Shown: positions 1 through 8,153, numbered from the stretch's first letter. The stretch: 40,615 nucleotides of DNA from Bacteroidales bacterium (GCA_030690365.1 JAUYGX010000016.1:1-40615); one strand, 5' to 3'. The notes: generated by a model from the sequence alone, not told the origin. Translations and numbers: made by a program.

Positions 1-1
1 A

Positions 2-121
2 GTAGATGATCTGCTTGATGATATGGGAGAATTGGTAATAAAAATGGGTGGACAACTGATGGTCATACCAAGCGGTAAAATGCCCTCTGAAACAGGGCTG
101 GCAGCAATATTTCGTTATTAG
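2..121 (+). CDS. C-terminal end of a protein cut by the window edge, possibly baeRF-like
   Basis: An open frame runs from the window edge to a TAG at 119-121 and encodes 39 residues ending MPSETGLAAIFRY. The tail GGQLMVIPSGKMP followed by GLAAIFRY resembles the C-terminus of bacterial relatives of archaeo-eukaryotic release factor 1 (baeRF families), where a Gly-Gly-x-hydrophobic strand precedes a conserved MP...AAI.RY end. In that fold this would be the third, L7Ae/eL30-like domain. Those genes often sit with stress and ribosome-hibernation genes, which fits the neighbours. Only the tail is visible, so the family call is tentative. That it is a real coding end is more secure than the name. 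Confidence 0.4.
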   Translation, partial: VDDLLDDMGELVIKMGGQLMVIPSGKMPSETGLAAIFRY

Positions 122-135
122 TTTATTCAAAAGAA

Positions 136-192
136 ATGCAAATACAATTTAATACAGATAAAAATGTAACCGGACGTTTAAAAGAATATTAA
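136..192 (+). pseudogene. 18-codon remnant resembling a ribosome hibernation factor (HPF/RaiA-like)
   Basis: Between the preceding stop and the hydrolase start lies a complete mini-ORF (ATG 136, TAA 190) reading MQIQFNTDKNV then TGRLKEY. The first eleven residues match the usual start of Bacteroidota HPF/RaiA-type proteins (M-x-I-Q-x-N-T-D-K-N). The last residues look like the C-terminal end of the same family. The simplest reading is that an in-frame internal deletion removed the ribosome-binding body of a gene of about 100-120 codons. A translated leader peptide for the hydrolase is an alternative, since its stop lies one base before the next ATG. This is inferred from family memory. Confidence 0.35.
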
Positions 193-193
193 A

Positions 194-1027
194 ATGGATA
201 AAATAAATTCAGATACCAGGGCAGAATATATTGAAGTAGAACCTAATGTTCGCCTTCATATTACCGATGCAGGTGAAGGCAGACCAATTGTTTTGATACA
301 TGGTTGGCCTTTAAGCGACGAAATGTATGAATACCAATACAATGCTTTGATGAAAGAAAACTTCAGAGCAATAGGTATAACCTTACGGGGTTTCGGAAAG
401 TCGGATAAACCTTATGGATCATATGATTATGATACCCACGCATTGGATATCAAGAACGTTTTAAGCAAACTGGATGTAAAAGATGCTGTTTTAGTTGGCT
501 TTTCGATGGGTGGTTCTATTGCAATTCGTTATGTTTCAAAATATAAAGGAGCTTATGTTTCTAAGCTGGCTTTGTGCGGTGCAGCAGCCCCGCTCTGGAC
601 ACAACGTAACGATTTCAAATACAACCTCCCCAAAAGTGCAGTGGATGAATTAATCGAACTGAATTATAAAGACAGACCTCAGTTACTCTCCAATTTTGGA
701 AAGATTTTCTCTGCAACCGAAACCTCATTAAATAAAGGAATACGCAGTTGGTTAAATGGAATTAATCTCAGTGCATCGTCGTATGCCACAGCACAATGTT
801 TAATTGCTTTGCGTGATACCGACCTCAGACCTGATTTAGAGCAAATCGCAATTCCCACCCTGATCATGCATGGCAAAAAAGATAAAATATGTTCCTTTGA
901 TTTAGCCGAGCAGATGAAAGCAGGGATCTCTGGTTCACACATCGTTGCTTTTGAGAATAGCGGACACAGCATGTTTCTGGAGGAAACAGACAAGTTTAAT
1001 TCGGAGTTGATAAAATTTGCAAAGTGA
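194..1027 (+). CDS. alpha/beta hydrolase, non-heme haloperoxidase/arylesterase-like
   Basis: A 277-residue cytosolic alpha/beta-hydrolase with no signal peptide. Visible motifs are the oxyanion-hole segment LIHGWPLS (about residues 34-41), the nucleophile elbow GFSMGG (serine near 104), an acidic candidate in HGKKDKICSFD (about 227-237) and the histidine in SGHSMFLEE (about 258). Length and motif order fit the family that includes so-called non-heme chloroperoxidases, arylesterases and lactonases. The substrate cannot be read from the sequence. The ATG directly follows the stop of the 18-codon remnant, so its translation may depend on that reading. The next gene (poxB) is 250 bp downstream behind a repeat element and is probably transcribed separately. 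Confidence 0.85.
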   Translation: MDKINSDTRAEYIEVEPNVRLHITDAGEGRPIVLIHGWPLSDEMYEYQYNALMKENFRAIGITLRGFGKSDKPYGSYDYDTHALDIKNVLSKLDVKDAVLVGFSMGGSIAIRYVSKYKGAYVSKLALCGAAAPLWTQRNDFKYNLPKSAVDELIELNYKDRPQLLSNFGKIFSATETSLNKGIRSWLNGINLSASSYATAQCLIALRDTDLRPDLEQIAIPTLIMHGKKDKICSFDLAEQMKAGISGSHIVAFENSGHSMFLEETDKFNSELIKFAK

Positions 1028-1077
1028 TATTATATGAAAGTAAAAATAACTAAAATTCTGCCTGGAGGAGTCTATAT

Positions 1078-1161
1078 CGGTTTGACAGGTTGACTAAACG
1101 GCATCAGGAACATGGATATTTCTCAATCTTCTATCCATGACCAACGAAAAGGTACACGAGC
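1078..1161. repeat. intergenic repeat, copy 1, with conserved stem-loop
   Basis: This 84-bp block upstream of poxB matches 3274-3358 downstream of the DUF6496 gene at 72 of 84 positions in a hand alignment. Its core is a perfect 8-bp inverted repeat, CATGGATA...TATCCATG (1112-1139). The right half starts an in-frame ATG reading MTNEKVHEPDTR before a stop. An adjacent reading (RFDRLTKRHQEHGYFS) is partly shared by both copies. It may be a decayed duplicated gene start or a non-coding repeat family; no function is assigned. Confidence 0.6.
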
Positions 1162-1279
1162 CTGATACCCGTTAATCGGTTCTTTATAAAAGGACTGCAA
1201 CCAGGCAGAATTTCTTTTTTAGGCGTAAATTATTAGGCAATTTTTAGAGAGAGAAAAAAATAGAATATTAAACTAACCT

Positions 1280-3016
1280 ATGAGTAAAAATATATCGGAT
1301 CAACTGGTGGAAGCATTGGTTGACGCGGGTATCCAGAGGATTTATGCTGTAACGGGCGATAGTCTTAATCAGGTAAATGCAGCTGTACACCGCAATGGTA
1401 AAATCAAATGGATCCATGTACGACACGAAGAAACTGCTGCATTTGCTGCCGGTGCAGAGGCACAGCTGAATGGGTTAGCCTGTTGTGCGGGTAGTAGTGG
1501 CCCCGGTCATGTCCATCTTTTAAACGGGTTGTATGATGCACACCGTTCATCGGCTTCCGTACTGGCCATTGCTTCTACACTCCCTACCAAAGAATTTGGA
1601 ACAGGTTTTTTTCAGGAAACAAACACCATTAAACTTTTTGACGATTGCAGTTGCTACAATCAGGTGGCTGCTACACCAGCACAATTGCCACGCATGCTAC
1701 AGGCCGCCCTTCAACATGCTGTGCATAAAAAAGGCGTAGCTGTCCTTGGTTTACCAGGCGATATTACCGAACTTCCCGCAGTAGTACCAGAAACCACAAC
1801 TGTTCTTTTCCTGAACAATCCTGTTGTCAGGCCATCGGAAGACGAGCTGTCGCAACTGGCTGAAGTGATAAACTCGCACAAAAAGGTCACTATTTACTGC
1901 GGACTGGGCGCTGCTGAGGCACACAAAGAAGTTATTCAATTGGCTGAAAAGCTAAAGGCTCCTGTGGCATATTCATATAAAGCCAAGATGGCGATCCAGT
2001 ATGATAACCCTTATGAAGTGGGACTCACCGGATTGCTGGGGATCCCATCGGCGTATCACGCTATGCACGAATGTGAATTGCTGTTATTGTTGGGCACCGA
2101 TTTTCCATACACACCTTTCATGCCCGTTGAAAATAAGATTGTTCAAATTGACATTAAACCCGAAAACCTTGGGCGAAGGGCTAAACTCGATCTGGGACTT
2201 TGCGGAGATGTGAAAGATACCTTGCAGGCACTCCTGCCTCTGCTGGAGATAAAGGAAGATGCCACTTTTCTTGATCAGCAATTGGAATTTTATCAGGAAG
2301 TCAAAAAGAATTTACAGTCCTATGTAAAGGATACCGGGAAACTAAATGAAATTCATCCTGAATTTGTCGCTTCTGTGATTAATGAACTGGCTGCCAAAGA
2401 TGCCATTTTCACTGTTGATACCGGGATGTGTTGTGTTTGGGCTTCACGCTATATTGATGGAACAGGCGAGCGAAAAATGCTGGGTTCGTTCAATCATGGT
2501 TCAATGGCAAATGCAATGCCACAGGCAATAGGTGCTGCGCTTGCACGTCCTGACCAACAGGTGATTGCCTTCTGCGGCGACGGAGGTATTTCGATGTTGT
2601 TGGGCGACCTTATGACCATTGTTCAATATCAGTTACCTGTGAAGATCATTGTCTTTAACAACCGGTCGTTGGGAATGGTAAAGCTGGAAATGCAGGTAGC
2701 CGGGATTCCCGATCTTGAAACGGATATGTTAAACCCTGACTTCATAAAAATAGCAGAAGCAATGGGAATGACGGGTATTGATATTGATGATCCTGATGAT
2801 GTGAAATCAGGATTAGAAAAGGCATTTATGCAGGAAGGTCCTGTATTGGTTTCTATCCAGACTGATCCGAATGCCCTCGCCATGCCTCCCAAGTTGGAAT
2901 TTGACCAGATGAAAGGCTTTGCTTTATATATGGGCAAAATGATGTTAGGCGGTCGGATGGATGAAGCATTTAAGATTATTTCGTCCAACTATAAGCATTT
3001 GGGTGAAGTGCTATAA
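1280..3016 (+). CDS. poxB: pyruvate oxidase / pyruvate dehydrogenase (quinone), ThDP-dependent
   Basis: A 578-residue ThDP enzyme resembling E. coli PoxB along its whole length (572 aa). It is expected to oxidise pyruvate to acetate and CO2 and pass electrons through FAD to quinones at the inner membrane. The N-terminal Pyr domain carries the catalytic glutamate in RHEETAAFAAGAEAQL (about 48-63). A central FAD-binding domain follows (about 190-340). The PP domain has SFNHGSMANAMPQ and the ThDP-binding motif from CGDGGISMLLGD to NN (about 434-463). The C-terminal end KGFALYMGKMMLGG parallels the membrane-activation tail of PoxB. FAD and quinone use is inferred from this similarity. The adjacent small gene starts 19 bp downstream and is probably cotranscribed. 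An acetolactate synthase is unlikely because of the PoxB-like tail. Confidence 0.9.
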   Translation: MSKNISDQLVEALVDAGIQRIYAVTGDSLNQVNAAVHRNGKIKWIHVRHEETAAFAAGAEAQLNGLACCAGSSGPGHVHLLNGLYDAHRSSASVLAIASTLPTKEFGTGFFQETNTIKLFDDCSCYNQVAATPAQLPRMLQAALQHAVHKKGVAVLGLPGDITELPAVVPETTTVLFLNNPVVRPSEDELSQLAEVINSHKKVTIYCGLGAAEAHKEVIQLAEKLKAPVAYSYKAKMAIQYDNPYEVGLTGLLGIPSAYHAMHECELLLLLGTDFPYTPFMPVENKIVQIDIKPENLGRRAKLDLGLCGDVKDTLQALLPLLEIKEDATFLDQQLEFYQEVKKNLQSYVKDTGKLNEIHPEFVASVINELAAKDAIFTVDTGMCCVWASRYIDGTGERKMLGSFNHGSMANAMPQAIGAALARPDQQVIAFCGDGGISMLLGDLMTIVQYQLPVKIIVFNNRSLGMVKLEMQVAGIPDLETDMLNPDFIKIAEAMGMTGIDIDDPDDVKSGLEKAFMQEGPVLVSIQTDPNALAMPPKLEFDQMKGFALYMGKMMLGGRMDEAFKIISSNYKHLGEVL

Positions 3017-3035
3017 TTTAATTAAAAAAAAAGGT

Positions 3036-3230
3036 ATGGCAAAATATTCAAAAAAGGCTCAAGATAAAATTGAGGAAGTGATGCACGAATTTAAGGAAGG
3101 AACCTTAAGGTCGGGCAAAAATGGTAAAAATGGCAAAGTAAAAAGCAGGAAACAGGCTATTGCCATTGGAATAAGTGAAGCCAAAGAAGCCGGGTTAAAA
3201 GTCCCGGTTCAAAAATCTGCAAAGGAATAA
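3036..3230 (+). CDS. small basic DUF6496-like protein
   Basis: A 64-residue lysine-rich protein. A longer in-frame ORF begins inside poxB, but the ATG at 3036 follows an A-rich stretch ending AAAAGGT and lies just after the poxB stop, so it is the better start. The middle part EGTLRSGKNG...KSRKQAIAIGISEAKEAG matches the pattern of DUF6496 (a short charged N-terminus, then a KQAIAIG-S-A-AG helix). The family's role is unknown; members are small, basic and often sit among stress genes. Tight spacing to poxB (19 bp) suggests one transcript. Confidence 0.75.
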   Translation: MAKYSKKAQDKIEEVMHEFKEGTLRSGKNGKNGKVKSRKQAIAIGISEAKEAGLKVPVQKSAKE

Positions 3231-3273
3231 AACAGCAATGTAATAGCAACAATACTATTTAGAAGAGTCCTTA

Positions 3274-3358
3274 CCGATTTTACAGATTGGCTAAACGTCA
3301 CCATGAACATGGATAATTCTCAATCTACCTTCCATGACCAACGAAAAGATCCACGAGC
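3274..3358. repeat. intergenic repeat, copy 2, with conserved stem-loop
   Basis: This is the second copy of the block at 1078-1161. The stem is shorter here (CATGGA...TCCATG, 6 bp). The downstream mini-frame ATG-ACC-AAC-GAA-AAG is kept but now ends after MTNEKIHEL. A short palindrome CGTTA-gca-TAACG follows at about 3379-3391. The rest of the interval between the DUF6496 gene and the YihY gene shows no gene. Confidence 0.6.
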
Positions 3359-3527
3359 TATAGCTGGCTCTCGTTTAGCGTTAGCATAACGTGTAACAAA
3401 ATACTCCATCTCACCTCCTATTTGATGATTATCTACCCATTTTTCATTTTTCATTCCCACCATCAATGTAAAACCAATAAAATTAATTCATAGCTTTACC
3501 CACCAAATATCCGATGATCCATTTGCA

Positions 3528-4430
3528 ATGAAATTACATTTTAGAAATATATACCATATCCTAAAAAAAGCATTTACAAGATGGTGGGCAAAAGATCCGT
3601 TTCGCGAAAGTGCAATAATTGCCTATTACGCGATTTTTGCATTGCCGGGATTGCTGGTGGTGATTATAACATCTGCCGGGTATTTTTTCGAAAACGACGC
3701 GGTAAATAATCACATCACAGCCCAGTTTACCTCTACAATGGGCGTTGATACCGCAGAGCAGATTCAGAATATTATTTTGCAGGCCAGCGAAGCAAAAAAC
3801 TCAGTCCTGGCAACAGTTATCGGAATTATTATCATGATTGTGGGAGCTACAACCGTTTTTGCACAGTTTCAAAAATCGTTAAATACCATATGGGAAGTTA
3901 AAACTGACGAATCGAAATATGGCATTTGGAGTTTTGTCAGGATTCGTTTGTTCTCGTTCGGGCTAATCGTTACAATTGCGTTTTTACTTATTGTTTCACT
4001 TGTTATTTCCGCTTTGCTTTCGGCTTTTGGCAATTGGTTATCAGGTCATTTTTCCGAAACATTTTTTGTAATGCTTTATGTTGCGAACATCGTTTTAACT
4101 TTTCTAATTCTTACAGTTTTGTTTGCATTGATGTTCAAATTTTTACCCGATGCAAAAATAAAATGGAAACATGTTTGGATTGGTTCTATGGTTACTGCAT
4201 TTTTGTTTGATATAGGGAAATTCGGTTTGGGATTGTATTTTGGAAAACTAAACCCCGGCGATGGCTATGGCGCTGCGGGTTCAATTATTTTAATCATGCT
4301 ATGGGTTTCATATTCTTCAATGATTGTATTTTACGGCGCTGAGTTTACCCGGGCCTATGCCGATTTTGTTTCGGGAAGGGTTGTTCCAACAGAAATCGCA
4401 AAATCAGATATTCATGCTAACTCCAAGTAG
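3528..4430 (+). CDS. YihY/BrkB (UPF0761) family inner-membrane protein
   Basis: A 300-residue polytopic membrane protein. It begins with an amphipathic N-terminus, FTRWWAKDPFRESAIIAYYAIFALPGLL, which is the hallmark of the YihY/BrkB family (usually about 290-320 aa). About six hydrophobic spans are visible: residues 30-55, 90-113, 136-166, 178-203, 213-236 and 246-274. Conserved features include GATTVFAQFQKSLNTIWEV and the C-terminal GYGAAGSIILIMLWVSYSSMIVFYGAEFTRAYA. The family was once labelled ribonuclease BN in error, and no enzymatic role is established. The next gene is another membrane protein, but 212 bp and a promoter element lie between them. Confidence 0.88.
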   Translation: MKLHFRNIYHILKKAFTRWWAKDPFRESAIIAYYAIFALPGLLVVIITSAGYFFENDAVNNHITAQFTSTMGVDTAEQIQNIILQASEAKNSVLATVIGIIIMIVGATTVFAQFQKSLNTIWEVKTDESKYGIWSFVRIRLFSFGLIVTIAFLLIVSLVISALLSAFGNWLSGHFSETFFVMLYVANIVLTFLILTVLFALMFKFLPDAKIKWKHVWIGSMVTAFLFDIGKFGLGLYFGKLNPGDGYGAAGSIILIMLWVSYSSMIVFYGAEFTRAYADFVSGRVVPTEIAKSDIHANSK

Positions 4431-4604
4431 TTGTGCGCTTTTCAAAAGTAAGTTCCTTCAAGTTTTATTTCGACAAATTGCAACTCCTTGGTCTGTTAAT
4501 ATTGTAATAGTAATCACTAACCTTTAAAAAATAGTAGCCCGTAAAAGTGGGAATGATGTAATATATTCTCAAAATCATATATGATTCCCTTACTTAAAAC
4601 TCAT

Positions 4605-4612
4605 TACCTTTG
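4605..4612 (+). promoter_or_regulatory. Bacteroidota -7 promoter element for the AI-2E permease
   Basis: TACCTTTG matches the Bacteroidota -7 consensus TAnnTTTG exactly. It overlaps a TTG codon at 4610 that would otherwise give a longer ORF, so transcription should start downstream of that TTG. This favours the ATG at 4643. No clear -33 TTG was found at the expected spacing. Confidence 0.5.
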
Positions 4613-4642
4613 GTTCAGAGATTAATCTGTAAACAAGATAAT

Positions 4643-5755
4643 ATGAATGTATCGTTTCAAAAGTTATTTTACGCCATTGCCACCGCATTTTTGCTGTTTG
4701 CAATACTGGTTTTTGCGAAAGCGATTCTTATTCCATTAAGTATTGCTTTGCTTATTTCATTCATACTGCTTCCGTTGGTAAAGAAGTTTGAAAAATGGAA
4801 AGTTGGTAAAATACTTGCTGCTTTTCTCTCCATTTTCGTTATGATTTTATTAATCGGAGGTGTCACTTACTTTTTTTCAACCCAAATTATTAATGTAGCA
4901 CAAGAATTCACAAATTTTCAAGATAAAATTATTCGTGCTTTTACCGATGTTACGCTATTTATCAATAACCATGTGAGTTTTGTGGAAAATCTGGGAAAGG
5001 ATGAACTTTTTAACCGGATGAAAGACTGGATAACTGATTCAACAGGTTTTTTGGTAAGTAAAACCGTTAGCAATTCAGCAACTTTTATGGCCGGACTGCT
5101 GGCAACCATTGTTTTTATTTTTCTATTCCTCATATACAGAGATGGTTTAACAAAGGCATTTCTGGCTTTTGCGCCCGAGAATAATCGTGAAAAGGTTTTA
5201 AAAATGTTTAAATCGGTTCAGCAGGTAGGACAAAAATACCTGTTCGGCATGGCAATTCTTACCGTTATAATCGGATTAGCCAACAGCATAGGGTTGTTGA
5301 TTATCGGCATCGATAATCCTTTCCTTTTCGGATTTTTAGGAGCTGCTCTAGCCATAATACCTTACATTGGGACTACATTGGGAGCTGTAATTCCTGTAAT
5401 TTATGCTTTTGTTTCGTACGATTCCATTTGGCCAGCCATTGCAGTTGCTATTTTATTTTGGGCAGTTCAATTGATTTCCGATAATTTTCTCACTCCACGA
5501 ATTGTGGGAGGCAGTTTAAAAATTAATGCGCTTACCGCCATACTTAGTTTGTTTGTTGGCGCGGCTGTATGGGGTCTGGCCGGAATGGTTTTGTTTTTGC
5601 CTTTTGCTGCCATGCTAAAAGTGGTTTGCGAAGAGTTTGAAGAGCTCAAACCAATTGCCCTAATTATTGGTGAGAAAAATAAAAAAGAGAGCGACGGAAG
5701 TGAACTATTTTTGGTTAGTTGGTGGAGGAAAATTAAAGACCGGCTTTCTACATAA
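4643..5755 (+). CDS. AI-2E family transporter (permease)
   Basis: From the ATG at 4643 this is a 370-residue integral membrane protein of the AI-2E/PerM (UPF0118) family. Hydrophobic spans are near residues 5-45 (two helices), 53-78, 140-165, 195-235 and 250-310. The family core IDNPFLFGFLGAALAIIPYIGTTLGAVIPV and SDNFLTPRIVGGSLKINALTAILSLFVGAAVWGLAGM is clear. It ends with a cytosolic charged tail. Members export autoinducer-2 or act as Na+/H+ antiporters, and the substrate cannot be decided here. The open frame extends 33 bp upstream to a TTG, but that codon lies in the -7 element. Following sequence to 5847 has no gene, and the next gene is convergent. Confidence 0.88.
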   Translation: MNVSFQKLFYAIATAFLLFAILVFAKAILIPLSIALLISFILLPLVKKFEKWKVGKILAAFLSIFVMILLIGGVTYFFSTQIINVAQEFTNFQDKIIRAFTDVTLFINNHVSFVENLGKDELFNRMKDWITDSTGFLVSKTVSNSATFMAGLLATIVFIFLFLIYRDGLTKAFLAFAPENNREKVLKMFKSVQQVGQKYLFGMAILTVIIGLANSIGLLIIGIDNPFLFGFLGAALAIIPYIGTTLGAVIPVIYAFVSYDSIWPAIAVAILFWAVQLISDNFLTPRIVGGSLKINALTAILSLFVGAAVWGLAGMVLFLPFAAMLKVVCEEFEELKPIALIIGEKNKKESDGSELFLVSWWRKIKDRLST

Positions 5756-5847
5756 TCTCTACATGGGAAATGCGAAATTGATGTAAACTTTTACAAAAGT
5801 AGTGTGGAAATTATCATACTAAAGTTTGGGTTTGCATGCCCAAAGGT

Positions 5848-7587
5848 TTAATCCACATGTCCACGGTATAGCCCATTAAAAAACGCTCTGGCATTGGTTC
5901 CCAGACTTCGGTTTTTATAGCCTCCTTCCTGAATGACAAGCGTGGGTAATTTCATTTTCCCAATCATAAAACCGTTTTCTTCAAAATCGCCGGCTGAAAG
6001 AGTCCAACTGCCGGTTGGATCATCTTTGGCAGTATCCAGCCCCAAAGCCACCACCAAATATTCTGGTTGAAACTTTCGGATGGATGTCAATGCCTTTGCC
6101 AGTGTTATCCTATAGGCAGAGCCATCCAGCGTTTCAGGCAAGGGGAAATTCAGGTTATAACCACTCCCCTCTCCTTCCCCGGTTTCTTCTTTAAACCCGC
6201 TAAAATAAGGATAGGCAAACGAAGGATGACCATGAATGGAAACCGTAAAAACATCGTTCCTGTTATAAAATATTTGTTGCTGACCGTTTCCGTGATGATA
6301 GTCAATATCGAGGATGGCAATTTTACCAAATAAACTCAGGTAGTCGGCTGCAATGGCGTTGTTATTAAAATAGCAAAACCCTCCAAATACGCTGCGCTCG
6401 GCATGGTGGCCGGGTGGTCGGGTTAGTACGTAAGCCAGCTTGCAACCTTCCAGCATTTCTTCGGCTGCCGTCAAAGTACTGTTTACTCCCCAACGGGCTG
6501 CCAGGTAAGCATTCTTGTTTAGCGGGGTAAATGTGTCGATGCAATAATATCCGGCTTTTACAGAAAGATCTTTGGGTGGCCTTGCGGCATTTCTGATGGG
6601 AAATACATAAGGATAAACAGATTTGCCGGATGGCAAACTTTTACAAACACTTTTAAAGTAGTTTACATAGCCGGGATCGTGAATTTTAAAAATCGGCTTT
6701 TCGCTGAATTCCTTGACTTTACCAAGGCGAAACAAACCAGTTTTAACCAACTCTTTTTCAATACTTTTTATGCGTACAGGAGATTCCACATAACCAATTT
6801 CACGCACATGGTGAATAAAATGTTTATCGTTGATCACCCAAAATATCTTTTTCTTTTCAGGTAAGGTGGTCCTGAATAATGCTGGTTGCGTCTTTTTCTT
6901 GTACCTGAAAGGGCGCATTTGAACCGGGTCGTTGTGAATACTATCCACCACGTCCTTTATATAGTACTCAGGGCAATAGTCTCCATATTTACGTTCGAGT
7001 ATGGCCCTGAAAATCTGACGCGTTGCTTGTGCTGTTATGGTTTCGCGAACACCAAGACCGTCGAATACCAGATAAGGCGGACAGTCGTCTTCGGGCACCA
7101 CTGTAGTTTCGTAACGTGTATTGACAATGGGGCGCGCGCCATAACGCTCATAAAAGGCCAGCCGTTTTTTGTTTTGGGCAAGAGTGGTTTCATCCTTACA
7201 CAGTTTCGGATCATCGGGCAGGCATTCAAAAAAGATGCCCATAGCACCAAAAGCCTCTGCTTCTTCGCGCACCCGTTCATACAATGCTCCTCCAATCCCA
7301 CCTGAGGTTTTTCCGGGAGATACAGCCATATAATCCAGATAACAAAATTGAAGATCAGGCATATACAGAAATAACGCAAATCCGCGGATGGAACTTTTTT
7401 CATCTTCGGCCACAAAAATGCTTGCCTGGTATTTGTATTTTAATGGATTGATCAGTTGTGCTGAGATTTCATCAATTTTCCCGGGTTTGATATCAGGAAA
7501 CTGAGAGGAAATAATTTCTTTTATCCTGCTCATTGTCTGCACATTCACAGGCAAATGCGGGTTCGATATCTTTCGTATACGTAACAT
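5848..7587 (-). CDS. GNAT acetyltransferase - histone deacetylase family fusion
   Basis: The frame opens at 7650 (600 codons). MLRIRKISNPHLP at 7587 fits the family start better and moves the gene away from the divergent operator. In 600-residue numbering, residues 75-190 form a GNAT fold (SIFVAEDE, GFALFL, YLDYMAVSP, GGIGGALYERVREEA, FYERYGARP). Residues 290-595 are a Zn-dependent HDAC/acetylpolyamine amidohydrolase domain with RPPGHHAE (His 415/416), DIDYHHGNG (metal ligands Asp450 and His452), GLDTAKDDP (Asp539) and EGGY (Tyr578). All key catalytic residues are present. The two halves could add and remove acetyl groups on one class of substrate, perhaps polyamines or lysines; that coupling is inference. 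The gene is divergent from marR and shares a 20-bp palindrome in the short gap. Confidence 0.85.
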   Translation of the reverse strand: MLRIRKISNPHLPVNVQTMSRIKEIISSQFPDIKPGKIDEISAQLINPLKYKYQASIFVAEDEKSSIRGFALFLYMPDLQFCYLDYMAVSPGKTSGGIGGALYERVREEAEAFGAMGIFFECLPDDPKLCKDETTLAQNKKRLAFYERYGARPIVNTRYETTVVPEDDCPPYLVFDGLGVRETITAQATRQIFRAILERKYGDYCPEYYIKDVVDSIHNDPVQMRPFRYKKKTQPALFRTTLPEKKKIFWVINDKHFIHHVREIGYVESPVRIKSIEKELVKTGLFRLGKVKEFSEKPIFKIHDPGYVNYFKSVCKSLPSGKSVYPYVFPIRNAARPPKDLSVKAGYYCIDTFTPLNKNAYLAARWGVNSTLTAAEEMLEGCKLAYVLTRPPGHHAERSVFGGFCYFNNNAIAADYLSLFGKIAILDIDYHHGNGQQQIFYNRNDVFTVSIHGHPSFAYPYFSGFKEETGEGEGSGYNLNFPLPETLDGSAYRITLAKALTSIRKFQPEYLVVALGLDTAKDDPTGSWTLSAGDFEENGFMIGKMKLPTLVIQEGGYKNRSLGTNARAFFNGLYRGHVD

Positions 7588-7658
7588 GGGAAATGTTTTA
7601 CCAAAAATAGATAAAAAGGACAACGCCATTGAAAAAAATATTTTTATCAAGCTTGATT

Positions 7659-7678
7659 TAGTTAGTAATTACTAACTA
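7659..7678. promoter_or_regulatory. 20-bp perfect palindrome, likely MarR operator 1
   Basis: TAGTTAGTAA is followed directly by its reverse complement (centre between 7668 and 7669). Seen as half-sites it is TAGTTAG-N6-CTAACTA. The same arrangement with the same 6-bp spacing recurs at 8117-8138. It lies 10 bp before marR and overlaps its -7 element, so binding would block transcription. It could also control the divergent GNAT-HDAC gene. Confidence 0.75.
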
Positions 7679-7684
7679 TATTTG
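7677..7684 (+). promoter_or_regulatory. -7 promoter element of the marR gene
   Basis: TATATTTG fits TAnnTTTG. It overlaps the right end of the palindrome and ends 4 bp before the marR ATG (7689). If it is used, transcription would start at or next to the ATG and the mRNA would be leaderless. Confidence 0.45.
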
Positions 7685-7688
7685 CATC

Positions 7689-8102
7689 ATGAAAAAACTG
7701 GAAGAAATAGTTGCAAAACTTTCAAATGTGATGGTGCAAATGGAAGATACAGCCAAAGATCAGTTCAATTTGTCGAACCTGACCCACACCCAGATGAACT
7801 ATCTGGAAACCATTCACATGCTTGGAAACCCGAATATTACTGAATTAGCAAACATCCTGAAATTATCTAAGCCTACGGTAAAGGTAGCCATCGACAAGTT
7901 CATCGAAAAAGACTTTGTTTTTAAAGTGCAATCAGACGAAGACAGACGCAGTGCACACCTTCACCTAACCGAAAAAGGAAAACTTATCAACCAGATGCAC
8001 GATTTTGCCCATAAACGTATTGCCGAATCCTTTAAAGGAAAACTAAACGATCACGAGACACAAACGCTGATCGAATTGTTAAACAAAGTATTATGCAAAT
8101 AG
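7689..8102 (+). CDS. MarR-family winged-helix transcriptional regulator
   Basis: A 137-residue regulator with the MarR layout: an N-terminal dimerisation helix, then a winged helix (LTHTQMNYLETIHMLGNPNITELANILKLSKPTVKVAIDKFIEKDFVFKV; residues 35-85). The wing QSDEDRRSAHLHLTEKGK (87-104) is followed by a C-terminal dimerisation helix. It probably binds the palindromes at 7659-7678 and 8117-8138. The first represses its own promoter and perhaps the divergent GNAT-HDAC gene; the second lies before the P-type ATPase. The signal is unknown; the ATPase neighbour suggests a metal or ion-related cue, which is inference. Confidence 0.88.
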   Translation: MKKLEEIVAKLSNVMVQMEDTAKDQFNLSNLTHTQMNYLETIHMLGNPNITELANILKLSKPTVKVAIDKFIEKDFVFKVQSDEDRRSAHLHLTEKGKLINQMHDFAHKRIAESFKGKLNDHETQTLIELLNKVLCK

Positions 8103-8116
8103 AAAAATTTAACCTA

Positions 8117-8138
8117 TTAGTTAGTATTTCCTAACTAA
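8117..8138. promoter_or_regulatory. likely MarR operator 2, between marR and the ATPase gene
   Basis: TTAGTTAG-N6-CTAACTAA: 8-bp arms around TATTTC, with the same inner half-sites and spacing as the palindrome at 7659-7678. It sits 15 bp downstream of the marR stop and 15 bp upstream of the ATPase ATG. Confidence 0.7.
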
Positions 8139-8153
8139 AACAACCCAATAACC

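Noticed and set aside
4610-4642. TTG start giving an 11-residue longer AI-2E permease.
   Set aside because: The TTG overlaps the TACCTTTG promoter element; ATG at 4643 is better placed.
7035-7415. 126-codon minus-strand ORF overlapping the GNAT-HDAC gene in another frame.
   Set aside because: No family pattern, and the overlapping frame has clear domains.
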